Source: Bradyrhizobium erythrophlei | Lineage (GTDB): Bacteria > Pseudomonadota > Alphaproteobacteria > Rhizobiales > Xanthobacteraceae | Direction of reading: 5' to 3' | Length of the DNA: 64,000 nt | Assembly (NCBI RefSeq): GCF_900129505.1 | Contig: NZ_LT670818.1 | Span: forward strand, 682,001 to 746,000 | The notes under the pieces: model-generated | The model's input: the letters and a program-made list of their open reading frames with translations, nothing else | The model's database searches: none | What the model was told of the DNA's origin: nothing | Program-made: the position numbers and the translations under genes | Shown: piece by piece, positions 24,552 through 33,883 of the stretch | How positions within the stretch are numbered: the first letter of the stretch is position 1 | Layout: each line of letters opens with the position of its first letter

Positions 24552-26612
24552 ATGCTCAAGCAACAGACGAAACGTCTACGCGATCGCACGGTCATCACCG
24601 CGGCGATCTTGTCACTGATGGGATCGAATACTTACGCGGTCGAAAACGGCCCAATGGGCGGCCCTCATAACAACGACCGCAGCACCACGAGCCCTATCAA
24701 GCATGTAATTGTCATCATAGGCGAAAATCGCACCTTCGACCATGTGTTCGCGACCTACGAGCCGCGCCCCGGCGAGCGTGTCGACAATCTTCTTTCCAAG
24801 GGAATTATCAACAAGGACGGATCGCCCGGCCCGAACTACGCCAAGGCGGCGCAGTTCTCGGCGCTGGACAACAATCTCTATTCGAACAGCCCCGGTCAGA
24901 AGACGCCCTATAACAATTCGACCAACAGGCTGCAGGCGCCGGGCACCTCCTACGCACCCCAAACCTGCTATACCACGGTCGAAGCGGCGGCCCTCAACGG
25001 TCCGGGATGCCTTTCCACGCTCTCGGAAGCCGCCCGCGGCGACTACGGCCTGCGCCCGCAGGATCTGCCGCTGCTGACGACGGGTGCGACCGGCATCGCG
25101 GGCAATTCGCCCGACACCCGGATCCTGAATTCCAGCAACCTGCCGAACGGTCCCTATCCGCTGGTGCAGCCGGTGCCCGGCGAGAAGACCAACAGCCTTT
25201 ATGCCACCTACGGCGGCAGCCCTGTGCATCGCTTCTATCAGATGTGGCAGCAACTCGACTGCGACGCCACCAAGGTCTCGCGGCACAATCCGAGCGGATG
25301 TCAGGCCGACCTCTTCCCCTGGGTCGAGATGACCGTCTCCTCCGGCAGCAATGGCAGCCCGCCCAACCCGGCGAAGCCGCTGAAGGAAGGCGATATCGCG
25401 ATGGGCTTCTACAACGTCGCCAGGGGCGACGCGCCCTACCTGACGCAGCTGGCCCGCGACTACACACTCAACGATAACTACCACCAGGCGGCGATGGGTG
25501 GCACCTACGCCAACCACATGATGATCGGCTATGCCGACGAGTTGTATTACGCCGACGGCAAGGGCGATCCCGCCACCCCGAACCATGTGCTGGTTCCCGG
25601 TTCGAACCCGCCGGTCTATGTGGACGAGGTCGAGAATCCGAATCCCGCGCCGGGCACCAACAACTGGTACGCCAATGACGGATACGGCGGCGGCAGCTAC
25701 ACCAACTGCTCCGACTATACCCAGCCGGGCGTCGCCTCGATCGTCAACTATCTGACGGCCATCCACGTGCCGCCGAACTGCGCGCCGCACGCGTATTACC
25801 TGCTCAACAACTATGTCCCCGCTTACATCGGCAGCGGCGCCACCGATCCGATCAACAACGGCCCGTTCACCCTGCCGCCCGTCATCAAGCAGCGGCACAT
25901 CGGCGATCAGCTCAGCCAGGCCAACGTGTCGTGGGCCTATTTCGGCGAACGCTGGAACGACTTCAAGACCGCCCCCGGCGAGGGCACCAATTTTGGATCG
26001 CTCGATCCGATCGCCTATCTCTATTGCAACATCTGCAATCCGTTCCTCTATTCCGCTTCCGTCATGACCAACGCCTCGGCGCGCGACACGCACCTGAAGG
26101 ATACGCTCGATCTCTATGATGCGATCGCCAAGGGCGACCTGCCGGCGGTGTCGTTCGTCAAACCGAGCACCTTCAACGACGGCCATCCCTCCTCGTCCCG
26201 GCTCGACCTGTTCGAATCCTTCAGCCGTCGGATCATCGATCAGGTGAAGTCGAACGAAGAGCTGTGGGAATCCACCGCGATCCTGGTCACCGTGGACGAA
26301 GGCGGCGGCTACTACGACTCCGGTTACGTGCAGCCGGTCGACTATTTCGGCGACGGAACCCGTATTCCGATGATCGTCGTATCGAAATATTCGCAAGGCG
26401 GCCACGTGTCGCATGAATATTCCGATCATGCCTCGATCCCGAAATTCATCGAACGGAACTGGTCGCTTCCCAAGCTTTCGAGTCACGGCCGCGACAATCT
26501 GCCGAACCCGCAGACGTCGGACGAGAATCCCTATGTTCCGCAGAACCGCCCGGCGATCGGCGACCTCTGGGGCAATTTCTCATTCGCAGATCACGATCAC
26601 GATCACAACTGA
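24552..26612 (+). CDS. Secreted phosphoesterase family protein (phospholipase C / acid phosphatase type)
   Basis: A 686-aa protein with a signal peptide (about 1-30) and the alkaline-phosphatase-fold phosphoesterase domain. Metal-site landmarks are IGENRTFDHVFATYEP near residue 60 (Glu-Asn plus nucleophile Thr) and the C-terminal ILVTVDEGGGYYDSG and SDHASIPKFIE. The family includes Pseudomonas PlcH/PlcN and Francisella AcpA. The central region (about 130-430) is rich in Asn, Pro and Gly and may form the substrate cap. GGGGG precedes the ATG. Substrate unassigned (phospholipid or phosphate ester). Confidence 0.88.
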   Translation: MLKQQTKRLRDRTVITAAILSLMGSNTYAVENGPMGGPHNNDRSTTSPIKHVIVIIGENRTFDHVFATYEPRPGERVDNLLSKGIINKDGSPGPNYAKAAQFSALDNNLYSNSPGQKTPYNNSTNRLQAPGTSYAPQTCYTTVEAAALNGPGCLSTLSEAARGDYGLRPQDLPLLTTGATGIAGNSPDTRILNSSNLPNGPYPLVQPVPGEKTNSLYATYGGSPVHRFYQMWQQLDCDATKVSRHNPSGCQADLFPWVEMTVSSGSNGSPPNPAKPLKEGDIAMGFYNVARGDAPYLTQLARDYTLNDNYHQAAMGGTYANHMMIGYADELYYADGKGDPATPNHVLVPGSNPPVYVDEVENPNPAPGTNNWYANDGYGGGSYTNCSDYTQPGVASIVNYLTAIHVPPNCAPHAYYLLNNYVPAYIGSGATDPINNGPFTLPPVIKQRHIGDQLSQANVSWAYFGERWNDFKTAPGEGTNFGSLDPIAYLYCNICNPFLYSASVMTNASARDTHLKDTLDLYDAIAKGDLPAVSFVKPSTFNDGHPSSSRLDLFESFSRRIIDQVKSNEELWESTAILVTVDEGGGYYDSGYVQPVDYFGDGTRIPMIVVSKYSQGGHVSHEYSDHASIPKFIERNWSLPKLSSHGRDNLPNPQTSDENPYVPQNRPAIGDLWGNFSFADHDHDHN

Positions 26613-26660
26613 CGATCCGGCGCCGCCGGATTGTTGGCGCCGTGATTTTACTGACGTCGA

Positions 26661-26686
26661 GAAGGCCGGACACCCGTCCGGCCTTC
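26661..26686 (+). terminator. Strong hairpin after phosphoesterase gene
   Basis: An 11-bp perfect stem GAAGGCCGGAC / GTCCGGCCTTC with an ACCC loop, 49 bp after the phosphoesterase stop. It is followed by TCATCTTGT (weak U-run) and lies only 24 bp before the TTG start of the next gene. Confidence 0.7.
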
Positions 26687-26709
26687 TCATCTTGTCAAGG
26701 AGTGACCAC

Positions 26710-28272
26710 TTGCCCAGCGTCCAGCCGCGAATTGGTTCGGCTTCCATCAACGAAGCGCAACGCGCCTTCGCCAACGGCGATGTGGCGACGGCGGAACGGA
26801 TGTGCTCGGAGCTCGTGGCGCGCGCCGCGGATAATGGAGCCGCCTGGGCGCTGCTGACGGAAACTGCCCTGCAGCGGGGCCGCCCCGACGCCGCCATCGT
26901 CTGCGCCGATCGCGCGGTCGCCTTGATGCCGAAGGATCCGATCCCGCTGATCCTGCGCGCCAAATGCCTGTTCGTATCCGGCGAGGCGCGGCGCTCCTTC
27001 GAGGCCGCCGAAGCCGCAGCGAAACTCGTCGGCCACGTCCCCGAAGCGCTCGACGCCTGCGGCGCGATCTTCGGCCTGCTGGGCCTGCACAAGCAAGCGA
27101 AGGAAATGTTCCGGCGTGCGGTCGCTGCCCGTACCGGCGTGCCGCAATATCTGTTCAACCTCGCGGCGACCGAGCGGATGACCGGGGCGCTGGAGCAGGC
27201 CGAAGCGCATTGCGACGCCGCCATCGCGCTCGACCGTCACTACGGTCTTGCGCACTATTTGCGCTCGGACCTCCGCATCCAGACCGCCGATCGCAATCAC
27301 GTCGAGGAAATGGAAACGCTGATCCACGGCGGCAGGCTGGCGCGGCCCAGCGAAGTCATGCTGCGCTTTGCGCTCGGCAAGGAATATGAGGACCTGGATT
27401 TGCATGGGCGGGCGTTCGATCACGTCGAAGCCGGCTGCGATCTGCAGCACCGTTCGGTTGCGCACGATGATGCGGCCGGGATCGCCGAGATCGACCGGAT
27501 CATCCAGACCCACACGAGAAGCTGGATTGCGGCGGCCCCGCCGGGCCATTCCGCCGCCGCGCCGGTGTTCGTCGCCGGGCTGCCGCGCACCGGCACGACA
27601 CTGGTCGAGCGGATCATCGCCAGCCACCCCGCGATGGAATCGGTGGGAGAAACCGGCGCGTTCGCGGCCGAGATGCGCCGTAGCATGAGCAATAGCTCGG
27701 CCAAAGCCAAGCCGGCGGAGATCGGCCGACGCTATGTCGACGCGGCGACCGCATTCCGCGAATTGCAACACGTCCGTTTCGTCGACAAGACGCTGCAGAA
27801 CTACCTCTATTGCGGCCTCATTCACGCGGCGCTGCCGGCGGCCAGGATCATATTGGTGCAGCGACACCCGCTGGACGCATGCTGGGCGATCTACAAGGCG
27901 CACTTTCAAGGCAAGTTTTCGTTCTCGTACCATCAGATCGAGTTGGCGGAATATTACCTGGCCTATCGCCGCCTGACGCGGCATTGGCGGACGACGCTGC
28001 CGCCGGAGGTGTTGCTGGAAATCAATTACGAGGACATCGTCAGCGATCAATCGGCGGCAAGCCGGCGTCTCATCGGCTTTCTCGGACTGCCATGGGACGA
28101 CGAGGTCCTGCGGTTTCACGAAAGCGCGGCGCCGTCGGCGACCGCGAGCGCCGTCCAGGTGCGGCGTCCGATCTATTCGTCCTCGGTCGGCAAATGGCGC
28201 CATCATGCGGAACGGCTGGCGCCGCTGCGCGCGCGGCTGGCGCGCGAAATCCCGGAAGCGGAATTGGCGTGA
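26710..28272 (+). CDS. TPR-repeat sulfotransferase
   Basis: A 520-aa protein: N-terminal TPR-like helical repeats (about 10-270) with the ALLTETALQRGRPDAAIVCADRA pattern, then a sulfotransferase domain (about 283-510). The 5'-phosphosulfate loop is FVAGLPRTGTTLVERI (about 287-302), and the 3'-phosphate region is ILVQRHPLDACWAIYK. The start is TTG at 26710 with AAGGAG seven bases upstream; the open frame continues upstream inside the phosphoesterase gene and terminator, which rules out longer starts. It would transfer sulfate from PAPS to a protein, lipid or polysaccharide; target unknown. Confidence 0.85.
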   Translation: MPSVQPRIGSASINEAQRAFANGDVATAERMCSELVARAADNGAAWALLTETALQRGRPDAAIVCADRAVALMPKDPIPLILRAKCLFVSGEARRSFEAAEAAAKLVGHVPEALDACGAIFGLLGLHKQAKEMFRRAVAARTGVPQYLFNLAATERMTGALEQAEAHCDAAIALDRHYGLAHYLRSDLRIQTADRNHVEEMETLIHGGRLARPSEVMLRFALGKEYEDLDLHGRAFDHVEAGCDLQHRSVAHDDAAGIAEIDRIIQTHTRSWIAAAPPGHSAAAPVFVAGLPRTGTTLVERIIASHPAMESVGETGAFAAEMRRSMSNSSAKAKPAEIGRRYVDAATAFRELQHVRFVDKTLQNYLYCGLIHAALPAARIILVQRHPLDACWAIYKAHFQGKFSFSYHQIELAEYYLAYRRLTRHWRTTLPPEVLLEINYEDIVSDQSAASRRLIGFLGLPWDDEVLRFHESAAPSATASAVQVRRPIYSSSVGKWRHHAERLAPLRARLAREIPEAELA

Positions 28273-28300
28273 AGCCGAATTGGCGCGCGAGTTTGGCCAA

Positions 28301-28813
28301 TCATCCTACCCCCAACCCCACCTCCTTCAGGCGGCCCGCCAGCCACGCCGACAGCGGCCCGTCGATCACACCACCGACGTAAATGTCCGAGACGACGCTC
28401 TTCCTGCCCAGCACGAGATAGACCCCGACCCAGTAGGCGAACCACAGATGCGGATCCGTCATCGCCCGCAGCTTGTGCCGATCATGCTCCGGCGGTTGGT
28501 GATTGGACGCCTTGCGCACCTCGATCGCGAGCAGATTGTTGGGGATCTCGCGCTGGTGCACGACGATGTCGGGATAGATCGATTTCGCCAGATGGTCATC
28601 GGTCGAGACGATCGTGCCATGCGGCAGCCGCAAGATCCGTTCGCCCAGCCGGTCGTAGTCGCAATCGACCTGCCATCCCGGAAACTGCGGCTCCAGATGC
28701 ACCGCCAGCCGATGCGTCAGCGCGCGCTCGCCGAGGTCATGCTCCAGGAGCCAGGTCTCGTGCGCGTAAAATTCCTGCAGTGCCGTGACGACCTTGTTGA
28801 GCTCGGCTTGCAT
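28301..28813 (-). CDS. Hypothetical protein with PD-(D/E)XK-like motif
   Basis: A 170-aa protein. A central segment reads YPDIVVHQRE...LLAIEVRKAS, which matches the PD-X(n)-(D/E)XK pattern of the restriction-endonuclease fold (Asp near residue 81, Glu and Lys near 97-99). The N-terminus is helical. No methylase or partner is nearby; it stands alone beside a palindromic repeat. Nuclease assignment is motif-level inference. Confidence 0.7.
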   Translation of the reverse strand: MQAELNKVVTALQEFYAHETWLLEHDLGERALTHRLAVHLEPQFPGWQVDCDYDRLGERILRLPHGTIVSTDDHLAKSIYPDIVVHQREIPNNLLAIEVRKASNHQPPEHDRHKLRAMTDPHLWFAYWVGVYLVLGRKSVVSDIYVGGVIDGPLSAWLAGRLKEVGLGVG

Positions 28814-28832
28814 GTTGGCCCCGACAACATTG

Positions 28833-28983
28833 CGTCATTGCGAGGAGCCCAGGGTTCGCGCAGGCTCCGCGACGAAGCAATCCACTTACGAAGCAATCCA
28901 CTTAGTGTGTCCATTCTATGGATTGCTTCGCGGAGTCTTATCATCGGGCGCGCATTCGCGCGACCCGTTGGCTCGCAATGACG
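28833..28983. repeat. Palindromic repeat, family C (CGTCATTGCGAG...), copy 1
   Basis: Outer arms CGTCATTGCGAG and CTCGCAATGACG with inner GAAGCAATCC / GGATTGCTTC arms; an internal duplication of ACGAAGCAATCCACTTA is present. It is related to copies at 34060-34138 and 55289-55371. A typical dispersed palindrome of Bradyrhizobium-group genomes. Confidence 0.8.
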
Positions 28984-29040
28984 ATCATGTTCTCAGCGGC
29001 ACTTCCGGGCAGAAGAGAAAACTGCGGCCGCGAATCCTTC

Positions 29041-30588
29041 TCACATCCGCACCTCGATCAGCCGCGGTCCCTTCTCGGGCATGGCTTCCGAAAGTGCCGC
29101 GACCAGTTCGTCCGCCGTCGTGACCGCGCGGCCGGGCACGCCCATGCCCTTGGCCAGCGCGACGAAGTCGAGCGTCGGACGGTCGATCTTCAGCATGTCC
29201 TGCGCGCGCTGGCCGGGCTCGCCGGCGCCGACGCCGTCGAATTCGCCGCGCAAAATTTGATAAATGCGGTTGGCGAACACGAGGGTGGTGACGTTGAGGC
29301 CTTCGCGCGCCTGGGTCCACAGCGATTGCAGCGTGTACATCGCGCTGCCGTCGCCGACCATGCAGATCACCTTGCGATCCGGGCAGGCCACCGCCGCGCC
29401 AGTCGCCACGGGAGTGGAAAACCCGATCGAGCCGCCCATGTTCTGCAGCCAGTCATGCGGGGCGGCCGCCGCGGTCGGCGGAAAGAAGCCGCGCCCGGTG
29501 GTGATGGATTCATCGACCACGATGGCGTTTTCCGGGATCGCCATCGCGATCGCCTGTGCGATCGAGGCATAGGTGAGCGCGCCCGTGGGTTTTGCCAGTT
29601 CGACCAAAGCCTGCGGCCTGGCGTCGGCGGGCTTGGCGCCGAGCGCGGAGGCCAGCGCCTCCAGGGCTGCGACCGAATTCTCGCCGCCAGAGGTCATGCG
29701 GTGGACCTCGCAGCCCTCCGGCTTCAACAGGCTCGGCTTGTTCGGATAGGCGAAGAACGCCACGGGATCGTTGGCCTCGACCAGCACGATATGCTTGAAA
29801 TCCTTTAGGATCGGCAGCGCCTGCTCGATCACATAGGGAATCCGGTCGATCGAGAAACGCCCCCTGCCGCGCGCCATGCGCGGATTGTAGGTCTGGCCCA
29901 TCACCTTGCAGCCGGTCTTGCCTGAGATCTGCGCCGCCAGCGCCAGCCCCTGTTCGGTCAGAGCGCCACCGGTCAACAGGAGCAACGTCTGGGCGCCGCC
30001 GCGCAGCACTTTCGCCGCGTTGTCCACGGCCTGCGACGAATAGCTGGCGCGCTGCGATTCCGCCGGCACCTGGGCGATGCCGTCGGCCTCGTTCCAGGCG
30101 GTATCGGCGGGCAAAATCAGGGTGGCGATCTGCGGCGGCGAACTCCTGGCGGCGGCGATGGCGGCAGCGCCGTCCTTGGCCACCGACTTGGCGTCCGGCG
30201 AGGTCCGCACCCAGGCCGACATCGGCCGCGCCAGGCCTTCGATGTCGGAAGTCAGCGGCGCGTTGTAGCCGATGTGATAGACCGCATGCTGGCCGACGAT
30301 GTTGACGATGCCGGAATTCGCCTTCTTGGCGTTGTGCAGGTTGGCGAGGCCATTGGCGAGGCCGGGGCCGAGATGCAGCAGCGTCGAGGCCGGCGTGCCC
30401 TTCATGCGGAAATAGCCATCGGCGGCACCGGTCACCACGCCCTCGAACAGGCCGAGCACGCAGCGCATGCCCTCGACCCGGTCCAGCGCTGCGACGAAAT
30501 GCATCTCGGAGGTGCCGGGATTGGCAAAGCAGACATCAACGCCACCCGCCACCAGGGTCCGCACCAGACTTTCCGCACCGTTCATCAT
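29041..30588 (-). CDS. Thiamine diphosphate-dependent enzyme, acetolactate synthase large-subunit-like
   Basis: A 515-aa ThDP enzyme with the three-domain layout: Pyr domain with catalytic Glu in LFEGVVTGAADGY, a central domain, and the PP domain with the metal/ThDP motif GDGSAMYTLQSLW...FANRIYQI. GGGAG precedes ATG-ATG at 30588/30585. Homologs are annotated as acetolactate synthase large subunit or benzoylformate-decarboxylase-like, and true substrates are mostly unknown. No regulatory subunit gene is adjacent, so housekeeping branched-chain synthesis is unlikely. Confidence 0.85.
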   Translation of the reverse strand: MMNGAESLVRTLVAGGVDVCFANPGTSEMHFVAALDRVEGMRCVLGLFEGVVTGAADGYFRMKGTPASTLLHLGPGLANGLANLHNAKKANSGIVNIVGQHAVYHIGYNAPLTSDIEGLARPMSAWVRTSPDAKSVAKDGAAAIAAARSSPPQIATLILPADTAWNEADGIAQVPAESQRASYSSQAVDNAAKVLRGGAQTLLLLTGGALTEQGLALAAQISGKTGCKVMGQTYNPRMARGRGRFSIDRIPYVIEQALPILKDFKHIVLVEANDPVAFFAYPNKPSLLKPEGCEVHRMTSGGENSVAALEALASALGAKPADARPQALVELAKPTGALTYASIAQAIAMAIPENAIVVDESITTGRGFFPPTAAAAPHDWLQNMGGSIGFSTPVATGAAVACPDRKVICMVGDGSAMYTLQSLWTQAREGLNVTTLVFANRIYQILRGEFDGVGAGEPGQRAQDMLKIDRPTLDFVALAKGMGVPGRAVTTADELVAALSEAMPEKGPRLIEVRM

Positions 30589-30811
30589 TCCACTCCCGTT
30601 CCGAGGCTTCCTTGAATGTCCGAAAAGATCAATCATTCCTTGCGGCTTTCGTCAAAGGCTTCCCGGACATTGCTGGTATCGCCGCCGCCGCGTTGGGCAC
30701 TTTTTTAACCGCGGCATTTGAAAATCCTCCGCTCACGGGGTCGTTGCTTGCGGAATCGCCGAGGCTATGGCCTGCTTTCCCGATCCATTGATTGATTTGC
30801 GGGGGATCAAG

Positions 30812-31387
30812 ATGATCCGGGCTTTTGCTTTGCTGGTTGCGGCGGTGACACTTTTGGCGGGCGCCGGCCAGGCCCGGGCCGAGAGCCAGGACTCGCGCGA
30901 TATCATGGGTTTCGGGCCCAGTTTCTTCGGCTCCGGCGCCAGCCCGATCCCGCGCACGACCGTGAATTTCTCCAGCGAATATGCCCCCGGCACCATCATC
31001 GTGAACACCGCCGAACGGCGGCTGTACCTCGTGCTGCCCAACGGCCAGGCGCTGCGCTATGGCATCGGCGTCGGCCGCGACGGCTTCCGCTGGGGCGGGG
31101 TCCATCGCATCTCCGCCAAGAAGGAATGGCCGAGCTGGACGCCGCCCTCGCAGATGCTGGCGCGCCGCCCCGATCTGCCGCGCCACATGGCGGGCGGCAT
31201 CGACAATCCGCTCGGCGCCCGCGCGATATATCTGGGCTCGACGCTCTATCGCATCCATGGTTCCAACGAGCCGGAAACGATCGGCCAGGCGGTTTCCTCC
31301 GGCTGCTTCCGCATGACCAATGACGACGTCAAGGATCTCTACGATCGCGTCTCCGTCGGCACCACTGTGGTCGTGAAGAACAACTAG
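30812..31387 (+). CDS. L,D-transpeptidase (YkuD/ErfK family)
   Basis: A 191-aa protein with a signal peptide (MIRAFALLVAAVTLLAGAGQARA) and a YkuD domain (about 65-190). The active-site motif is HGSNEPETIG..SSGCFRM, with catalytic Cys in SGCFRM. It would make 3-3 cross-links in peptidoglycan or attach proteins to it. The ATG at 30812 (GGGGG upstream) is chosen so that the signal peptide is N-terminal. Confidence 0.93.
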   Translation: MIRAFALLVAAVTLLAGAGQARAESQDSRDIMGFGPSFFGSGASPIPRTTVNFSSEYAPGTIIVNTAERRLYLVLPNGQALRYGIGVGRDGFRWGGVHRISAKKEWPSWTPPSQMLARRPDLPRHMAGGIDNPLGARAIYLGSTLYRIHGSNEPETIGQAVSSGCFRMTNDDVKDLYDRVSVGTTVVVKNN

Positions 31388-31410
31388 GGCTGCGCCGAAG
31401 CCATCCCCAT

Positions 31411-31532
31411 CGTCGTCCCTGCGAAAGCAGGAACCCACACGCCGCAGCCGTTGTTTGAGAGACGCGGCCTGACGGCTTTCGCATAACAACTGAAGCCTGT
31501 GGTTATGGGTCTCTGCTTTCGCAGGGACGACG
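31411..31532. repeat. Palindromic repeat, family A (CGTCGTCCCTGCGAA...)
   Basis: Outer arms CGTCGTCCCTGCGAAAGCAG and CTGCTTTCGCAGGGACGACG (perfect 20-bp match) around a 80-bp centre with an inner GTTGT/ACAAC pairing. The last bases supply the AGGGA that precedes the ATG of the next gene. A related copy is interrupted by the IS at 32401. Confidence 0.8.
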
Positions 31533-32354
31533 ATGTTGGTATTGTTTGCAATGAGCCGCCCCTCACAGTTCCCGATCTTCGCGAGCGCTTTGCTGGCCAT
31601 CGCGTTCGACAGCGCCGTCTGGCAACCGGCCGCGTCGGCCGAAATCCCTGCCATCGCCTCGCGCCAGCACGCCGAGAAGAAGAGCTTCACCGACAGCGAG
31701 ATCGCGGAAGGGTTTTTCAAGACCGCGTTCGGCGCCGAATATCATCTCGCCGGCCGGGTCGACCGCATCCGCAAATACGACACGCCGGTACGGGTGTTCG
31801 CCGACGGCAACCGCTCCGATCGCAAGGCGCAGCTCGCCAAGGTCGTCGCCGACATCGGACAAAAGGTCCAGCATCTCGACATCGCCATGGCCGACAACGG
31901 CGACAGCGCCAATGTCGTGGTCAAGCTGGTGCGCGACCGCGATCTCTTTCGCACCATCACCAGCTTCTACGGCAGCGAACGCGCCAGAGAGATCAGGACC
32001 TCGCTCGACCCGCAGTGCCTGTCCGGCTTCCGCAAGAACGACAACTACCAGATCGAGCATTCCGACGTCATCCTCACCGTCGACAATGGCGATTTCATTT
32101 TCCTGGATTGCGCCTATGAGGAACTGCTGCAGTCGCTCGGCCCGATCAACGATACCTCCTCGGTGCCCTGGACCATGTTCAACGACAATGTGTCGATGGG
32201 ATTTTTCGACGTCTACGACCAGTATATCCTGAACGTGCTGTACGACCCCCGCATCAAGGCCGGGATGACGGTCGCCGAAGTCAATGCAGTGCTGCCCGAG
32301 GTACTCGCCGATGTGCGGGCGTGGGTGAGGAAGACGAACAATCTGGGGGAGTAG
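31533..32354 (+). CDS. DUF2927 family exported protein
   Basis: A 273-aa protein with an N-terminal hydrophobic signal or anchor (about 8-36) and a DUF2927 domain with FTDSEIAEGFFKTAFGAEYH and VDRIRKYDTPVRVFADGN. The C-terminal half includes SLDPQCLSGFRKND and the conserved LDCAYEELLQSLGP. Function unknown; the domain occurs in secreted alphaproteobacterial proteins. The start at 31533 has an AGGGA supplied by a palindromic repeat; an ATG at 31551 is an alternative without one. Confidence 0.82.
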   Translation: MLVLFAMSRPSQFPIFASALLAIAFDSAVWQPAASAEIPAIASRQHAEKKSFTDSEIAEGFFKTAFGAEYHLAGRVDRIRKYDTPVRVFADGNRSDRKAQLAKVVADIGQKVQHLDIAMADNGDSANVVVKLVRDRDLFRTITSFYGSERAREIRTSLDPQCLSGFRKNDNYQIEHSDVILTVDNGDFIFLDCAYEELLQSLGPINDTSSVPWTMFNDNVSMGFFDVYDQYILNVLYDPRIKAGMTVAEVNAVLPEVLADVRAWVRKTNNLGE

Positions 32355-32400
32355 TAGCGTACGAACTCTCTCAACGTCGTCCCGGCCTTCGCCCTAGGGC

Positions 32401-33876
32401 ATGCACACATCTGGTGCGGCGATTTGACTCAGGTGGGGCATGGGGGATTCCAGAATCGGGAATCCATGTGATTTTTATGGTGGCACTTCGGCTTTGGCGG
32501 AGGTGTCGGCATGGGTGTGCAGATTGACTGGTCGTTGGGTCGGTTCGGGGATCGTCGTCTCGATAAAGGGGGGCGGCGTTCGTCGAATGCATGGTCGCGG
32601 GCAAGGATATCTGCCTGCGGCGGCTGGCGAAGGGTGTCCGGGCCCGGGAAGTACGGTTCAACCGATTTCTCGGCAATGCAAAGGTGACGACCGAACGGGT
32701 AATCGAAAGCTGGAGCGAGGGCACGGTAGCCGCAGTGGAAGGCCGCCATGTGCTGGCAATCCAAGACACCAGCGAAATCAATTTTGCCACGACTGCAGAA
32801 CGCCGGCGCGGGCTCGGAGAGATCGGCCACGGCAATGGCCGCGGGGTATTGCTGCACCCGATGTTGGCAGCCGACGCCGAGAACGGCAGCTGTCTTGGCC
32901 TTTTGAGCGGTCAGGTGTGGACCCGCAAGGGGCGCCGCACCGTCTCACACGACCTGCGCGGCCTCTCGGACAAAGAATCGCAGCGCTGGATCGCTACGGC
33001 ACTGGCAGCCAAACCGCTGCTGGCCAAGGCTGCCATGGTGACCGTACTTGGCGACCGCGAGAGCGACATCTTCGCTCTCTATGCCAGCGCAGCGAAACAG
33101 CAGTTCCATGTGATTGCTCGCAGCATGCACGATCGCAAGCTGGCGGATGCTTCCGGCCTGTATGCGGCCAGCGAGGCCATGGCCATCATCGAACAGCGTG
33201 CCATCGTGCTGCCTGCGCGGGCGCAGCGGGCTGAACGGGTCGCGCTGCTCGACCTGCGCTTCGGCGCGGTGGAACTGGCCAGACCGCAAACCAAGTTCCT
33301 GCGCCATTTGCCGAAAAGCCTGTCGCTGACCCTGGTCGATGTGCGGGAGGCCGCCCCTCCCGTCGGGATCGAGCCATTGCACTGGCGACTGCTCACGACG
33401 CATCCGGTGGCGACTGCAGAAGAGGCTTGGCGCATCGTCAAATGGTACAAACGGCGCTGGCTGATCGAGCAATTCTTCCGCATTCTCAAGACGCAAGGCT
33501 TCAGACTCGAAGACAGCCAGGTCGCAACCGCCGAACGACTTCTTAAGCTGGTTGCTATCGCAGCCAAGGCGGCGGTCATCGCTCTCCAACTCGTGCAGGC
33601 CCGGGATGGCCGTGACCATCAGCCCGTTCGGATTGCTTTCGATGCCGCTGAAGTCGCAACGCTCGCCGCCTTCAATCGCAATCTCGAAGCCCAGAGCAAA
33701 CGGCTCAGAAATCCGCATCCGCCCGACAGCCTCGCCTGGGCTGCCTGGATCATCGGTCGGCTTGGCGGCTGGGATGGCTACCCATCGTCCAAACCACCCG
33801 GTCCAATCACCATGAAGCACGGCCTCGAATACTTCCACGCCGCCACCGCAGGATGGAGCCTCAGAGATGTGTGCAT
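32401..33876 (+). mobile_element. IS4-family insertion sequence, 1476 bp
   Basis: Perfect 12-bp terminal inverted repeats ATGCACACATCT (32401-32412) and AGATGTGTGCAT (33865-33876). The 10-bp palindrome GCCCTAGGGC flanks both ends (32391-32400 and 33877-33886) and reads as a target-site duplication, a size usual for the IS4 family. Because the target is itself palindromic, the exact IS boundary could be a few bases further out on each side. One transposase gene is inside. Confidence 0.88.
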
Positions 33877-33883
33877 GCCCTAG
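32511..33883 (+). CDS. IS4-family DDE transposase, split by a -1 frame change near its start
   Basis: Main frame 32591-33883 (430 aa) has the DDE residues: Asp in AIQDTSEINF, Asp in LGDRESDIF and the Y-R-E-K signature WYKRRWLIEQFFRILKTQGF. The expected N-terminus (MGVQIDWSLGRFGDRRLDKGG) lies in another frame from an ATG at 32511 with GGAGG eight bases upstream. The frames join by a -1 shift at AAAGGGGGG (near 32565-32573), giving DKGG-AAFVECM. This is either programmed frameshifting or loss of one G. The stop TAG (33881-33883) lies in the duplicated target sequence. Confidence 0.85.

Noticed and set aside
29041..30588. Housekeeping acetolactate synthase (ilvB)
   Set aside because: No ilvN or ilvC neighbour, and the protein is shorter and divergent from IlvB; kept as a general ThDP enzyme.
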